From assembly GCA_037074765.1 (NCBI GenBank), contig JBAMDO010000040.1, positions 248,001 to 312,000 on the forward strand: a DNA stretch of 64,000 nucleotides, read 5' to 3'. Each line of letters begins with the position of its first letter. The stretch's first letter is position 1. A program made the translations under genes and the position numbers. Below, piece after piece: positions 11,722 to 26,200 of the stretch. The notes below the pieces were generated by a model. That model searched no databases and had not been told where the DNA came from. It was given only the letters and a program-made list of their open reading frames with translations. The stretch comes from Mansonella perstans. Its lineage: Eukaryota > Nematoda > Chromadorea > Rhabditida > Onchocercidae.

Positions 11722-13950
11722 ATGATTCGACAGTGGAACCGAACATCAATACATTTCAAAACTTATTTCACAGTGATCTTACACTTCTGCTTATTGTTTT
11801 GTTGTTTCTATTTCGTCCTACTGTTAATTACATTAATAGTAGTGAAGATTAATTCATTCAATGAAAATATAATAAATAACCCTTCAACAAACAAAAAGGT
11901 ATTAGTTACTTTACTGCATCACTTCGATTTTTTTTATTAATTTTCTGAAATTAAATTTGCACTTTTCACTGAGCAGCAAACATTTTTTTCGATGAAATAA
12001 CATTAATTTATAAAGAGTTTTTCCTTGCAGACATCATATAGGAGTTGCAATGATAATGAAAATGATGTTTTGGTTAATCCATATCAATACGACTGGACGA
12101 TCCTGGAGAAAACATTTTGTACCGCACTGTATCCAAACCTAACAGTTATAATCGTTGTTCATTCTGCCACCGATCACTTTCAACAGCGTGTACTCTTACG
12201 GAAAATGTATGGCCAACATTTTTACAAGCAAGTTGGATTTTCCATCTATCAACAAAAAAGATTTCGTAATTTCGGTTCCAATTATATTTCGCTTCAATCT
12301 AGAAAACTTTAATTTGCAACGGTGATACTTCAGTTAATACAAAAAATGCTTTTCCCAACAAATGAAGTGTAATAACAGGAACAATTCTTTTTTTGTCCAA
12401 TCCATAACTTTTAATCCATATTCGAAAAAAACGAGTTTTTAAAAATTATTTGTTGAAACTAAAATTGATGCGATTTATACATACGTTTGTAAAGTTATTA
12501 TTTATTATTGTATTGTTATTATTATTATTATACTTATTATTATATTGAAAGTTATTATCATATTGAAAAAATAAATTATTTGCAGTATGGCATTACGATA
12601 CTATTTGCAGTAGGTATGCCAGAGGATAGTAAAATGCAAAAAGAGCTACTTGATGAATCAAGGAGAGAGCGCGATCTTATACAACAAAACTTCCGTGATA
12701 GTTATAGAAATTTGACGTGGAAGGTTTATTTTAAATATACTTCCCTTTCTGTAGTAAACAACAAAATGGATTGTCATTAAGAGTACGCTAAGTATATTGC
12801 AGGGAGCAGTTCTTTGTTTACTACACTGTAATTAGATTTCCAAAAAAAAAAATTTTCCGATACCTAATTGCTGCAATATCCATTTCATACTTTTTTTTTT
12901 TAAATCATTGATTGATTTATGGGAAACGTATGTAAGACGTAGATGATATAAACTCTGAGAAGATTTGCAAGGTATGAGCGATTTTCAGGCATTGATGTGG
13001 CTTCGCTTCATCGATGAATACTGTCCGAATGTACAGTATATCATGAAACTTGATGATGACGTTGTAGGCAATATATTCCAAATGCATCATTTTCTGAACG
13101 AGCGTATTAAGGCAGTAAGCTTATTGGAATCACAGAAGCAAATTTTCTGTCGCATCATTTATAATCGACCAGTATCACGAGAAAAGAAAAATAAATGGTA
13201 TGTCAGTATTTAGATAAATATACCATTTCCATCTTTCTTTTCTTGCATGAGACTGGTTCATATAAATTTAAAGAAAGGTTTCCGGAAATCTAATAAAATC
13301 GGTTATTATTCTGTTGAAGGTATGTAACAAAGGATGAATTATCATCTGAATATTATTCAAAATATTGCGTGGGTATGGCAATTACATTCACTGGTGATTT
13401 ACCAAGATTGTTGTTACGAGCGGCCGTGAAAGAAAAATATTTCTGGGTTCGTTTCTTCCTATCAAAAGTGATAGCATAGTGTTGAACTTAGAGGTTGGAA
13501 GGCATAGATTAAATTTTCGGGCTATCGTAAAACTTTATTGAAATATATTAAAGCTGAAAGTGCAATTACTTGTCTCCAAATGACAATTAGCAAAACTTAT
13601 GCAAAGAAAATAGGATAAGAATTTTACTAATTTACCACTGATTGCAAGCAAAAAAAGATTAGACGATTTATGAATTTTGACCGAATGAGAAGTTGCATTG
13701 GTTAGATAAAAATATCATTTATTTGTAGATCGATGATTACTTTATAACTGGGATTTTGTCCAAGAAAGTTGAGGCTCACTTAGTGGATTTAAAACGAAAA
13801 GTAGTGGTGTATACATGGGAAGGAAGTGAAGAAGCGTTTATCAATGGTGATATATTCTTCCGTTTGTTCTCAAATATATCTCGTGGCTTGCAGTTATGGC
13901 AAAAAATTGAACATAATTATTCTAAACGATTTTCGAATAGCTCTAAATAA
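11722..13950 (+). CDS. GT31 family glycosyltransferase (beta-1,3-galactosyltransferase-like)
   Basis: Golgi type II glycosyltransferase that would add a beta-1,3-linked Gal/GlcNAc/GalNAc to a glycan; donor and acceptor cannot be read from sequence. Exons 11722-11898, 12031-12231, 12586-12723, 12989-13197, 13320-13446 and 13729-13950 join in phase to 357 residues. A cytoplasmic tail of about 15 residues is followed by one membrane anchor (about 16-41). GT31 landmarks in order are a degenerate RxxIRxTW region (RVLLRKMYGQ), ILFAVG, the block DLIQQNFRDSYRNLTWK, the metal-binding DxD (MKLDDDVVGN, about 195-199), YCVGMAITFTGDLPRL and the IDDYFITGIL block that matches EDVYxG. The third intron is read as ending at ATTTTCAG/GCA (12988), which keeps the frame and fits nematode splice consensus. 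It leaves this region about three residues shorter than in vertebrate homologues. AATAAA at 14154 may be its poly(A) signal. Confidence 0.9.
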
Positions 13951-16194
13951 TTAATAATTTTTCTTCACTTAATTTAGAAAATTTAATGCATATCTTTTCA
14001 AAATCCTGTATATATATTTTTCGTGTATATATCTTCATGTATGTATCTCTTTCCTCGAAAATTGATAGAATTGAATTAAATTTTTTTGGCAAATATCAAA
14101 TAAAATTATTTAAACTCGACGATATTACGAAATACTTGTTTCGTAGGAGGATGAATAAACTTTGTGCCCAAATAATTCTTGGATAATATACTGAAAAATA
14201 ATGGCTATTGCATGAGCAATCAGTTATAGGTTCCAGAATCCAATATTATAACCATTAATTTTTTATTAGGTTGAGAGGGAATGGAAGAGAAATTTTACGA
14301 ATATTTTGCTGAAATTCATAGTTAAAGACATTAATTTTGAAATAATGCTATCCATATTAGCACTGTACATTTCCCCAAGCAAGTTTATTAGTGAACGAAC
14401 AACATAAGGATTAGTTTTATCCACACTGAGAGAAAATTATTTTAAAATAGAAGATTTGAAGTTTGCTTAACTAATCGAAACTAGAAACTTTTATTGCTGC
14501 TGCAACTTTCTTCCGTAAACTGGTCAAGTAATTTGAGCATAATGAATATATTAGCACAGCGAAGACATTTCAGGTATATACATTCCAGAAAAAACATGTT
14601 CATTTGTCCTTGATCTCTTTCTCGACAAGGTTGCAGCCTTATACTATGTGGAAAATGTTTTGCGCAAAATTCTGTCCTGATGTTTTCCCAATAACAATAG
14701 TGTCATAAAAGCAGCCAGTGCCCGGCGATACTAATTCTGGAAATGTACTGCCGTTATTCCAAATTTTTTTCAACTCATGGATCAGTAATATTTATATTCT
14801 ATCATCATTAATCATTAAAATTTCGTTCCTTTCATTTCAACCGGATGTTAGTTGCCTTTTTCTTTTGATAATGTAATAAACTAGATTTTCCGTTCCTTGA
14901 TAATATTCATTAATTCGGATGAAATTTCTCTTCCGTTTTGGAAGTTTACTTTAACATTGAAAATCTGTGCTATTTTAGCAACATATGTTTCTTTTTGTCA
15001 GACTTTGCAGTTGGAAGAGATAGAGCGCCAATAGGCTTATCAATACCGATCGGCTATTTAATGTAAGAAGAAATCTCGTATAGTAATGTGTTTTTCTTGA
15101 TCCAAATTTTATTTGTTGAATCATTTTATTTAATTTTCCATCTTTCAATTGGATTGAATATGTTTAAAGAGCCGTCAAACAAGGTCTTCAGTTCCAACCA
15201 TTTTAAATTTATATAACATCTCTGCTTTGATAAAATTATTTCCAGATATGCGAACTCAACGTAAACAGACAATTATTTGATAAGAAAAACGAACATTATG
15301 CGGCATACAAATAACCATTTATATGCTTCCTTCCTTGCATAAGAAAGGAGTCATTTATTCACTTACAAGCAGCAGAACAAAGATATCGGAGTAACGGAAA
15401 TATCTGAAAAATGTAGTTTTTTATTTCAAGTTGAAAAAAAACTTTTCTCAAAGAAATGTAAAGCTTAAAGAGTTGTAAAAATACTACGAGAATTCTCACT
15501 GATAATTAATGACTAATTTATGGTATGTTGCATAAAGTTATTGTTAAGTTGTTGAAGTGTTTCGCACATATGTAGCAAAACTCAATTATTTCTTGCTTTA
15601 TCCTACCATTTCAATTTTAATTTCATCCAGGTGACATCTTCGATTAAGCACTTAACAAATTGAAAAACTGACCCGCTAGCATAATGATCATTACTCGAAA
15701 TTCTAGTCGTGGAATTACAGGAAAAAATTTGTTTAAAGTAAGAGTGCTGGATACATAGACAACTTTGGATAGCTTCACGCCAGAAATATTGCTACAGGAG
15801 AAATTAATGCTCTGTGAACAAAATGATTCCAACTAACATTTATTAAGGGAGAAAATTTCACATAAGTCTTCACTGTCATGACTAAAGGCTTTAATTAAGA
15901 CAACATTATCTCTTACTACTAGCAACACGGCGGGAGTTTACTAAGTTTACAAAACTCTGCGGTTCAAAAGCTATCATTCTTGGTGCCAATGCGAAACACT
16001 ATAATGAAATTGCTTTATGCGCTACGAGCAGCTACTTGCAGTGCAAGTGGTATTGCATTGTTGTATAGCAATATTTGAATAGTGAGATGGCAGAGCCTGA
16101 GTAAGAGGTGGAGAAGGATTGTATCCCGAGATGATGAACAATCTATCCTGTTAGTGCCACAATTATTGCACTCTTTATTTTGCCTGCTAAGAGA
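13951..16194. other. 2.2-kb intergenic stretch
   Basis: This contains the presumed 3' UTR of the GT31 gene (AATAAA at 14154-14159) and AT-rich sequence leading to the leprecan-like gene. Chance ORFs only, for example 15644-15832 on the minus strand. Confidence 0.6.
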
Positions 16195-19100
16195 ATGCAT
16201 CGCGCTATATATTTATTCATACTGTCACAACTGCTTGTAGATGTTGTATGTACGTCCGAAGAACCTGAGGTATTGCTCTTTCAAGATGATTTACTTCCTC
16301 TCTTCACATTTCTTCCAATTATAGCACAGTTTCTGTTTCATCAAATTCTTCCAGAAAACTTTCAAATTCTTTTAAATTACCAAAAAAAAAGTTTTTTTCT
16401 CAAATCTAAGTTTGGATAGACTTCTACAATGTCAAAAATTTAACCAGCTAAAGAAAAAAAAATTAATACAACACTTTTTTTGACATTTTTAGATAACCTT
16501 CGAACAATTGTATAAATACGGCAAAAATGAGTATACAAATGGTAACTGGAACGATTGTATTGCATTTTTTCTTCGGTCAATTGAGGATTTTGATTATTTT
16601 GTTGACGAAAATGTGTGGTGTCGTGAGAAATGCGCACGAGAGCATAAAATAAATAGACAGACCGGTCCGTTTATTTTACTTATGTTTCTGTCCAATTTAC
16701 TTTCAATAAGAATGGTTATTCAAACAAAAAAAAAAATGTTAGTCAAAAAATGTCGAGGGTCAAGACTGATAATTTAGATCTATAAACGATTAAGCTTCTA
16801 CAAATGATTAAGCCGACCGACTGGCATCCATCCGGGCAGGTTCTGGTCATTTTCTTATTCTTACTGTTAATATGCAGATTAATTCTTGTACATTTTGTCG
16901 ATATGTATAAAATTTTGTTTGTCTTTAAAATTTATAGAATTGAAAGATGCTGAAGAAGATATTATGGAGATAGCAATGATGTACACAAATGCGCAACATG
17001 CACTTTGCTTATTCCGATGTAAAAATGATCGGTTAACATCGATGAGACCTCCATTAAATGATCCTGATGTTTTCGAGGAATTCCATGCTCGAAAGCCATA
17101 TCAGTATCTACAGATCTGCTATTGGAAGGTTCTATTTCACAACTGCTGATAGACAGTTTGCAGAATTTTTTTAACTAAACATGTCAAAAATGCTTAAATC
17201 AGAATTTTTTAAAATATTCTGATTCATATATGTCATTGTAATGTAATTTTTCATTCAAACGTAAGTCACTCTTTTAAGCAAAAAGATTTGGCATTAGCCG
17301 TAAGAAGCGCCTATACATATTTGGTAGCAAACCCAAAAGATCAGGAAACGCTGGATAATTTAGCATTTTACATGGAACAAGATGGATATAATGAAGATAT
17401 GCTTGTCGATGCTCGACAAATGAATTATGAGGTAAATGGATGAGATTTTCCAATCACATTCTTCAATAATTGGCAAATGAAATAACTGAAGTTGAGAAAA
17501 AAGTTGAGAGTTAAAAACAGTCGAAAAAAAACCAAGTAGAGAAAAACGCAAAATTGAGGGAAAATCTCAAACTTGATGAGTTCATGAAGTAATTATTGAG
17601 AAAAAATTTTTTGAGGTGAGTTTCCTGCGCTTTACTTATAAATCACATTGGTTCTTCAAACTGCCTCATACTTATAACCTTATGCGTTTATATGAATGCA
17701 TGCATGTTTATTATTCAAGTTGTCTTATTAAGCTGAATCTAGGCACACTACATGCGCGGTGTCAAAGCATACAACGAAGAAGATTGGCAATTGTGTGTTG
17801 ATGAATTTGAAATTTCGGTGAAACAGTTTTTTGACGAGGAGCAGAAATGTCGGCATATTTGCGAAGATAAATTAAATTGGGAAGCGTTTGATAGCGCCAA
17901 TCCGGAAATCACTATTATTGTCACAAGTCTGTATTAACGGTATCATTTGCACGCTAAGTTTCCCGAATATCTTACAGAAATTTCATATATTTATGGAATC
18001 TGTTCCAGGTATGTATTTGTCCGTACTGCGATGTAAACATGATTGTGTGAAGAAGCTATCACGGGTAAATGGTCATGATATCGGGTTTATTCTTCCAACA
18101 TACTTCGAATATCTCCACGTTTGCTACTACAAGTGTTAGTTTACCTATAAAACGCAAGACGGAGCATAAATGATGTCAGCATGACCATTTATCCAACACC
18201 ACTGCTCATGAATCAACGTGAAAAGGGAACATTAATTATTACCATTCCGTTTAATCTATCGGCTGATTGGACTATCTGTTATTTGAAACCTAAATTTTAG
18301 TAGGGCAAATATCTTCTCATCAGGTACCGACTGCAATAATAATTTAATAGAACTTTTATACCGAAAAAACAATGCAAATTGTTGTCAAATGAAACAACGA
18401 ATCAAAAGACCAGTACTTTTTTTTCAGAGTTAAGGGAATGTCAAGTCATAAATCGCTGCATCTTATCCGTATTTTTTAGAGCAAAAGATGCGACCACCCA
18501 ACAATTTCTGAAAATTTCCAGTGAATCGTGGAAGAGATGCATGCGAGGCCGTTGCAAACAGTATACTACTGGATCCAAGCAATCCAATCATGCGGCGCAA
18601 TAGGCTGTTCTATTCAAAAACATATAGGAATGATGATTTTTTCAAACCTTCTGATGTACGTTTTCAAAGAATCGTATACAGTGTCTTTTGTTAGTGATCG
18701 TTAAAAAATTTCATTAGTTTCTTGCAATTAGCTATGATTGCAGGAAATTATCAAATTCCATAAGCGACATGCAATTGAACGATTGTTCTTGGAGTTTATC
18801 GATGAACGTTTCAAGTTCGAAAACAATGAGGTAAGAATAATTTCCGTTTGCAATCCTTGGAATTTTTCGTGGATATTTTGCATTTTAACTGAAATCACTA
18901 AATGCACCAAAGAATAGGAACGACCTTAGACAGAGAGTTTTTATGTTACTATTAACATCGGTGCAAAGCAAGATCAGCATAATGATGATTTGCAGTTACC
19001 CACAGAAAGATTAGATGATCGTCTTCCGCTGCATACAACCATACCGATTAATGATGATTTCGACTATTCTGTCATCGAAAACGATTTGTTTACACAGGGA

Positions 19101-19361
19101 GAGTGCTCAACCCTAGCAGTAGCAGCTATATTCGAAACAAAAACAGCACAACAGAAGCAGTTATTAGTCGATCTGACTGATCGCATGGCGTCACGGTATA
19201 GAACCCAGGCTGTGTTCCATTCTCTCACTTGCATCCCAGAAGCCACTAGGCCAAAATGTCCTCATCATGCACTTATTGTGTCTATAGATCGTTCAAGTTG
19301 TGGTGAATTCATAACTGATCCACAACCAAACTCCTGCGTAGTCATTTTTTGCGTCGGCTAA
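16195..19361 (+). CDS. Leprecan/CRTAP-like protein with truncated, degenerate prolyl 3-hydroxylase end
   Basis: The leprecan family comprises the ER prolyl 3-hydroxylases of collagen and the non-catalytic CRTAP and SC65. Exons 16195-16269, 16493-16664, 16938-17128, 17279-17431, 17743-17926, 18009-18134, 18522-18655, 18744-18830 and 18996-19361 join in phase to 495 residues. A signal peptide ([14 protein letters not shown]) leads into leprecan TPR-like units with paired cysteines: [40 protein letters not shown] and [11 protein letters not shown]. The last exon resembles the start of the P3H 2OG-Fe(II) dioxygenase domain (FTQGECSTL, then a region like VTEKVRRIMESYF). The HxD iron site appears to be SID, and the protein stops at 19361 before the GDFxGGxFxF strand and the second His. 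It would therefore act as a collagen chaperone or adaptor like CRTAP, not as an enzyme. That function is inference; I found no missing exons in the 850 bases downstream. Confidence 0.82.
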
Positions 19362-20217
19362 GGGATGAAATTTACAACTTCTCTATTTATTTGCATGAAA
19401 CCGAATATTTTTTAAAATATCTGTAAGAATGATGATACCTTCATAAATTACATAAATTTAGTCCGCAGAACTGCAAACACGATACATAAGCAGTGAATTG
19501 ATTCACACAACTTCCAATTTCTCCGTAGAACGTCGTATACCCTACAAAACACAAACAAGCTATCTAAAAATGGAGATCAGCTCAGCACTTCAAACTACCC
19601 TGCTTTATCAGACAGTACTCAAAATCAAATCGCTGATGGATGCACACGGATAAAGAATCATAAGATGCTTTTTGACATGAACATTTCCACACGGAAACTC
19701 CACAGATCTAAGATTCTTAATATCCTGTGCTACTAACGATTGAATTGATACCACTATTAGTAAATGATAAAAGGAACAAAGACATTTAATTTAAGGATTA
19801 TCTTCTGTGGCATCGGACGCCAAGCCATAAGATAGAGTTTTCATTTACTCAATCGATTTGGTCCTACGTATTGATGGTGAGAATTAACAATGAAGGAGAA
19901 AGTAGGGAAAAAGTGTCCATATAACAGCACAACTCATAGAGCTACGTTCTTCTGAAATATCGCGCGTGCTCAGCGTAGTTTACAAGAAAATGCAGCACAC
20001 AATGAAAATCATATTCAAAAATCTCCAAAAAATCAGGAAAAAAAAGTTGATGAGCATTAACCTGGAAAGGTTTCGTAAAGCACAACATCTTTCAAAGGCG
20101 AATCTTTTAAAGACAAAATGGTCTCCGGTGATAATAGTTAGTATATGGCCTTCTGACGACCGAGTTAATATGTTACAGGAACACTCTTCCTCCGAAGCAC
20201 CAGGTGATATTCATGAA
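19362..20217. other. Convergent 3' intergenic stretch
   Basis: This lies between the ends of the leprecan-like gene and the FDX2-type gene. I looked here for the rest of the dioxygenase domain and did not find it. An 109-codon plus-strand ORF from 19966 runs antisense into the ferredoxin exon and is taken as chance. Confidence 0.6.
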
Positions 20218-21020
<803 letters not shown>

Positions 21021-23242
21021 AATTCCTGAAAATTAAAGAGGTAAAAGAAAACACACTTTCATAAGCTAATTAAACATTCTCTGTAAAGGTTAATTATCTC
21101 ATATCTTTGAATAACATTATAAATTTCAAGCATTTTTAGAAATCTAATGTGACGGTCTAATACGTATAATTATAAATTAATCTCAATTATTTCTCTCGAC
21201 TATGTTAAAATTTGATTGTACAACAAAGATAATTATTTTTAACTTATCTTTGGATTGCTAGCTCATTTGTTTCTCAAGATTTATTATAAATTAACAAATT
21301 GTGGAATGCTGAGAAAACCGAGTTTTTCCTCTTCAATATTTAACCATTACCCATTATTTTCGTCAAATCAGGTTTATATCATTTGAAAACAACGGCTATC
21401 GTCCAAAAGACATATTTCAAAAACTAAAATAAAAAAAACAGGACTTGGATAAATTTCACATTTGAAAACGATATCACATACCTCATGTACAATAGAAGAA
21501 TCATTAATGATCGTGCTTGTCTTGTATGCTTCCAATTCGAATACATCACATATAAAAGCTGAATACCTCAGAGAAACTTCATATCAAGAAAACAATAGCT
21601 ATTCCAACCTCTTTGTGGTTCCAATTACTCCGACCAATCTATGTAAGTAATTTGGACATATTCATAGCAACTTCCAGTTTTAAGGAATTAAGAAACTCCT
21701 GGAAAATTATCCCGAATCCCGATAAATCACTTCTTACATCTAACTCAAAATATAGGACCTGCCAATATACACATCCATCACCACGTGCCTGAAGTTAATA
21801 AAATCATTTAGCTGGAATCGTTGAAGAAATTGTAGCTCACACTGCAACCTACCTGTCTCAACTCAGTTCCAATTCTCGTGCACCTATACTAGCAATGGTA
21901 ATTGATTCGTTATTGTACTACGAAAGGATTGATTGCTTTCAAAAGATAATTTCCATCAATTCATACCTTTCATACTATTCGAACTAAGAAATTAACTATT
22001 AGTTTTCCGTGTAACCTATTTCAAATCTGATGATCAAACCATTTTTTTTTTTTTCAGTAAGCATGTAAATATCTCGTATATTTTGAGGATAGAATATTAT
22101 GTTTAACCTTTGCTGCATAATATTCCCTCTATGGAAATATGGAGCTTAGCATTACTCTTATCGTTTAGGAATCGGTAATAGCTGTAATTGATAATAAAAA
22201 AAAATGCCCAGCAATTTTTATAACTTTCATTAAAAGTTTTCGATCTGATATGTAAATCTGAATTTTGAAGCATCAGTTTATTATCATGATCATACGATCG
22301 GAAAGACATATGATATTGCAGAGATTGAATAGCAAATCAAGCTTAACAACATTCCTTCGAGCCTATCGAATTTTGTTATAAGCAAAATCATTGGTAAGTT
22401 TTTAGCTTTTATTTTTATTTTCTACCTTTAAATATCAAAGTTTTACATGTCCTTATTACCTTGTTTCCTTTTCAAAATTTGATTTTAGAAAATTAAAAAT
22501 ATGATAGATTAATCCATTCTTCTTCTCCTTACAAAAAAAGAAATGCAACGAAAAATAGGAATTTGAAAATCGAAAAAAAAGAATTCGAGAATCGAAAAAA
22601 AAATGATTTGAAAATTAAAGTAGAAATAAGGCGAAAAGAAAAGGACGAATGGCCGCCCTTTTAGTTTTAAACCATACTATGAGATTACATGGAATAAAAT
22701 TTACCATTTACTTGTTTCTCTACTTAATTCTAATTACAATTGTGTGACTTTAAATATCAAAGTTCTACATCTACATGAAATTTTAGAATTATTACAAGAT
22801 TAACTCCTAATCTGTGTTCGTTATCCTGAAATCTGAAATCGTTCACGGATTGTTCGGATCTCTAAACAGTATCTACCAGTGGGTCCTTTCTCATCCATTT
22901 GTACCGCTTTACACTTTGAATCTTTTATACCACCTTTATGATGATTTAGCTATTCGTCCTCCAACCTATCAAGATGTTGATTTTTGGTCTTCATGTGAAT
23001 TAGTCTTTGATTTTTCCGGATGATTCTATTTAGATGATAGCAGGTGTGAAGACTAATATGGTCATCACGTTCCTCATGCTATAACTGAACATCATTCCTT
23101 CTTTTATTTAATATAAATTACGATAAGTTGATCAGTCGTTATTTGATCAGATGAGCATATATCTTTTGATATTTCTTGATAAATTTCATATTTCAAAAAA
23201 TTTCATTTTCACTCAACTTGAAAATATATAAACTTATTGTAG
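21021..23242. other. 2.2-kb stretch between FDX2-type and ATP6AP1 genes
   Basis: This is the divergent upstream space of both neighbours. It is AT-rich with short chance ORFs (for example 22814-23023). The sequence ATTGTAG immediately before the ATP6AP1 ATG looks like a 3' splice site, so a spliced leader or a 5' UTR intron may end there. Confidence 0.55.
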
Positions 23243-26200
23243 ATGTGGCAACTCTATACAACACTCTTAATAGCCGGGTTCCATTATTGCATTGCCTATG
23301 ATACTGTGATTTTTTCAAAGCTGAAATTGAAGTAAGTTTCAATTTTTAGTGTTTTGTCAATGCTTCCAATTATGTAACATAAATTATACTTTTCCCTTCC
23401 CATTTTTCAATATCAGTAATAGTCATCGATTTAGTTAATTTTCATGATAGAATATATGACATTATCGTGCCAATTTGATTGCTCTGAAATTTGACGCATG
23501 CATTTTAAATGAAAATGGTTAAGTAGTGAGGTGATTTTTACACGTGTATAATGAAACGTATTATGTGTTCCCATCACTTGATTGCTGATGATCATTGCAT
23601 TCCTTATGTATGGCATATCCTGAGTTAGCATGATTTTTGCTTAGTATAATAAGTGCTGAAATTTTACATGTTCATTTCAGAAAAATGACAGTAGAAGATG
23701 TAGCAGCGTCCACAGAAGTACTAGCTATTGGTGTTAGAAATTTCTCATTACCAAACTTCGGCATATATGCACAAGCGTATAGTGCCAAAAATTCTGATTC
23801 TCCTTTTGCATCATTAATGCAAATCTTTCCCTATCAGAAAGCACTTCCAATGGAGAATCCATTAATCGTAAGCTTTGCATTTCATATAAATTGAAAGTGA
23901 TACCTGGATAACTCGTTCCTATAGACTATATAAATCAAAAACCATTTAATAGATTGAGTGCTATAGAATGGGATGATTAGTAGTGTTTTTTGCTTCCTTT
24001 TCACTTCTATGAATGGATGCAGTTCTAATCGTATAATTTTTGAGATTTCCACTCCTTGTGTTATGCAAATTAATTTGCACATTTTCTAAAATACAGACGA
24101 ATTTATTACCCATTTATGTTCTATAATTATTATTATAAAGCAGTTTGATGCAGTTAAATTTATTACTTTTTATGGACTGTTTACTTTTATTTATTACTTT
24201 TAAAATCATGCTTTTTAAGGCAATTCCTAGCAGTGATAATGCTCATAAATCAACTACTGGCGTAGCTTACGTCCGAAAAGATTTTTATGATCTGCTATCA
24301 CCTGAGGATTTTAAAGGCTATCAGGCAATTATCATTTCTTCTCAGGACGCTTTTGAAGAGGAACTGGTTTGTTGTTTTCATCTGCTCTATATTATATGAT
24401 AGAGAAATTGTATCATCTTACTTTTAATTACCGTAGCCTTTGCAGATTCGTCGCAAGCGTGTTTCCTCCAATGTTAATTTTGATGACGAGCCAGGATCTC
24501 ATACAGTTGCGAAAGAAGGTCGTCGGCAGCGGTTGTCTTCGGAGGATCGTCATGTAATGTTTCCTTTTGTTTTTTTCATTAAAATCTCAAAAATGACATA
24601 TACCGTAGAGAGGATTTTGACATAATGCAGTGATAAAGAATTGCATGTCAAATTATATACGTTTTTTAAATTCATCAGATGTGAGATTTATTTTTGGTAT
24701 TGCTGATTCGTACGATTAGATCATTTCATTTAGCATTAGCACATTATCAATTTTCTTTTTTAGCGTATGTGCAAGCATTGTTTACCTCATGTTAGAACAT
24801 CCTTTTTAACATTCATGCGATTTTAGAACGTGAGGAATTATACTTTTTTTTAAATCAGGAAAATACAGGAAGCTTAACACAGATTATGTAACTTGCCGAA
24901 AATTGGCATGTTTACAAGATTATCGATGTTCTTAAAGAGTGCTTTTTCGGCAAGTTCCGAAAGGTCCTTTTAGCGATATTTCGACAAGTTACCTTACGTA
25001 TGGTAGATTTGCCTAATTTATATTTTTGCTGAATACTCATCATTTTGTTCTTAGGATGTACCTGTACCTGTTGTGCTGCCTCCTCCTAATCAGTCGCAAA
25101 AAACAACGTGTTTGCTTTACATGGAGGCGTTCGATATTATTCTTCCGGATTCTCATTTTTTAACTGTTGGTAGTGAGAGCAAAAACAAGTATTCATCTGG
25201 ATCAGACAACTTTAAGTGTAATATGAATAGCGATCAAGCCAGTGCAAGGTTGGTAGTACTGCAATTTTTATATTTTTATTTTTTAATTTATTTCTTGAAA
25301 ATTATTTGTATTCTCAGATTTTCTGCCATATCAAAGTTTGAATTTAATTGCTGGAAATAAATATAAATAAAATATCTAGTAGATCAGTTTTTATTTCTAA
25401 CAAGTTTACAAGAATGAAGATTTGAAGTTACGAATACAATTAGATTTTATTGCTGACGCTCAGTGTTTTTATATTATAGTTTCACAATTGATGTCAAAGT
25501 TGGCGAGAAAATAGAAGACGCCAAAAAAGGATTCTTTTTGGAGAGTGGGACCAACATAATGTTTCAGTAAGATGCATTTTCAACTAGCCATTCAGTTGTA
25601 TACTAGCGTTGCAGATTTTAATTCATAATTTTCAGGTTAGATTTTGTACGAAGTCGGAATGGCTACTGGTATTTAGATGGCACTACGTTAAAGAATAACT
25701 TCAAAATCAGTGGTGCGAACGGTGAAGTTAGTTTTTCTAGTTTCGTTTTTATGCAAAAAAAAACTTTAAAAGGTATTGTTAGTGTTGGTGCATTATGATA
25801 TCCAAAATACGGGCGGATGTTTTTGTTTCATATACTCAAATCATGGACAAAGTTTTACCAGTTAGCATTCTTTTCATTTCAAGTGAATTCTGTCTATATC
25901 ATAGCGAGTTCTCATTTAGCGAGACCTGATTGTGAGTAGTGGTACTGCTACGAATCGAGTAGATGTCGGAGCTGTGTTTAACCAGAATTTTGCTTGTTAT
26001 CAGACAGATGCTGCAGTTTTCAATGTGTCAGGCGATAGTAATTCACATGTTGGGATTGCACTGCGGAATTTCGAGGTACGTAAATTTAAAATTTTCTGTC
26101 AATTTTCTGCAGTCATTTTTTCATTTTTTGCAGTCATTTTTCACGATATTTATGTTCCTTTTAAAACCATTGTAATAATAATGTATGAAAAAAGAAGTGC

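Noticed and set aside
12965..12988. Extension of the GT31 DxD exon to include LQGMSDFQ
   Set aside because: It needs a noncanonical splice or breaks the frame, while the TTTTCAG acceptor at 12988 fits.
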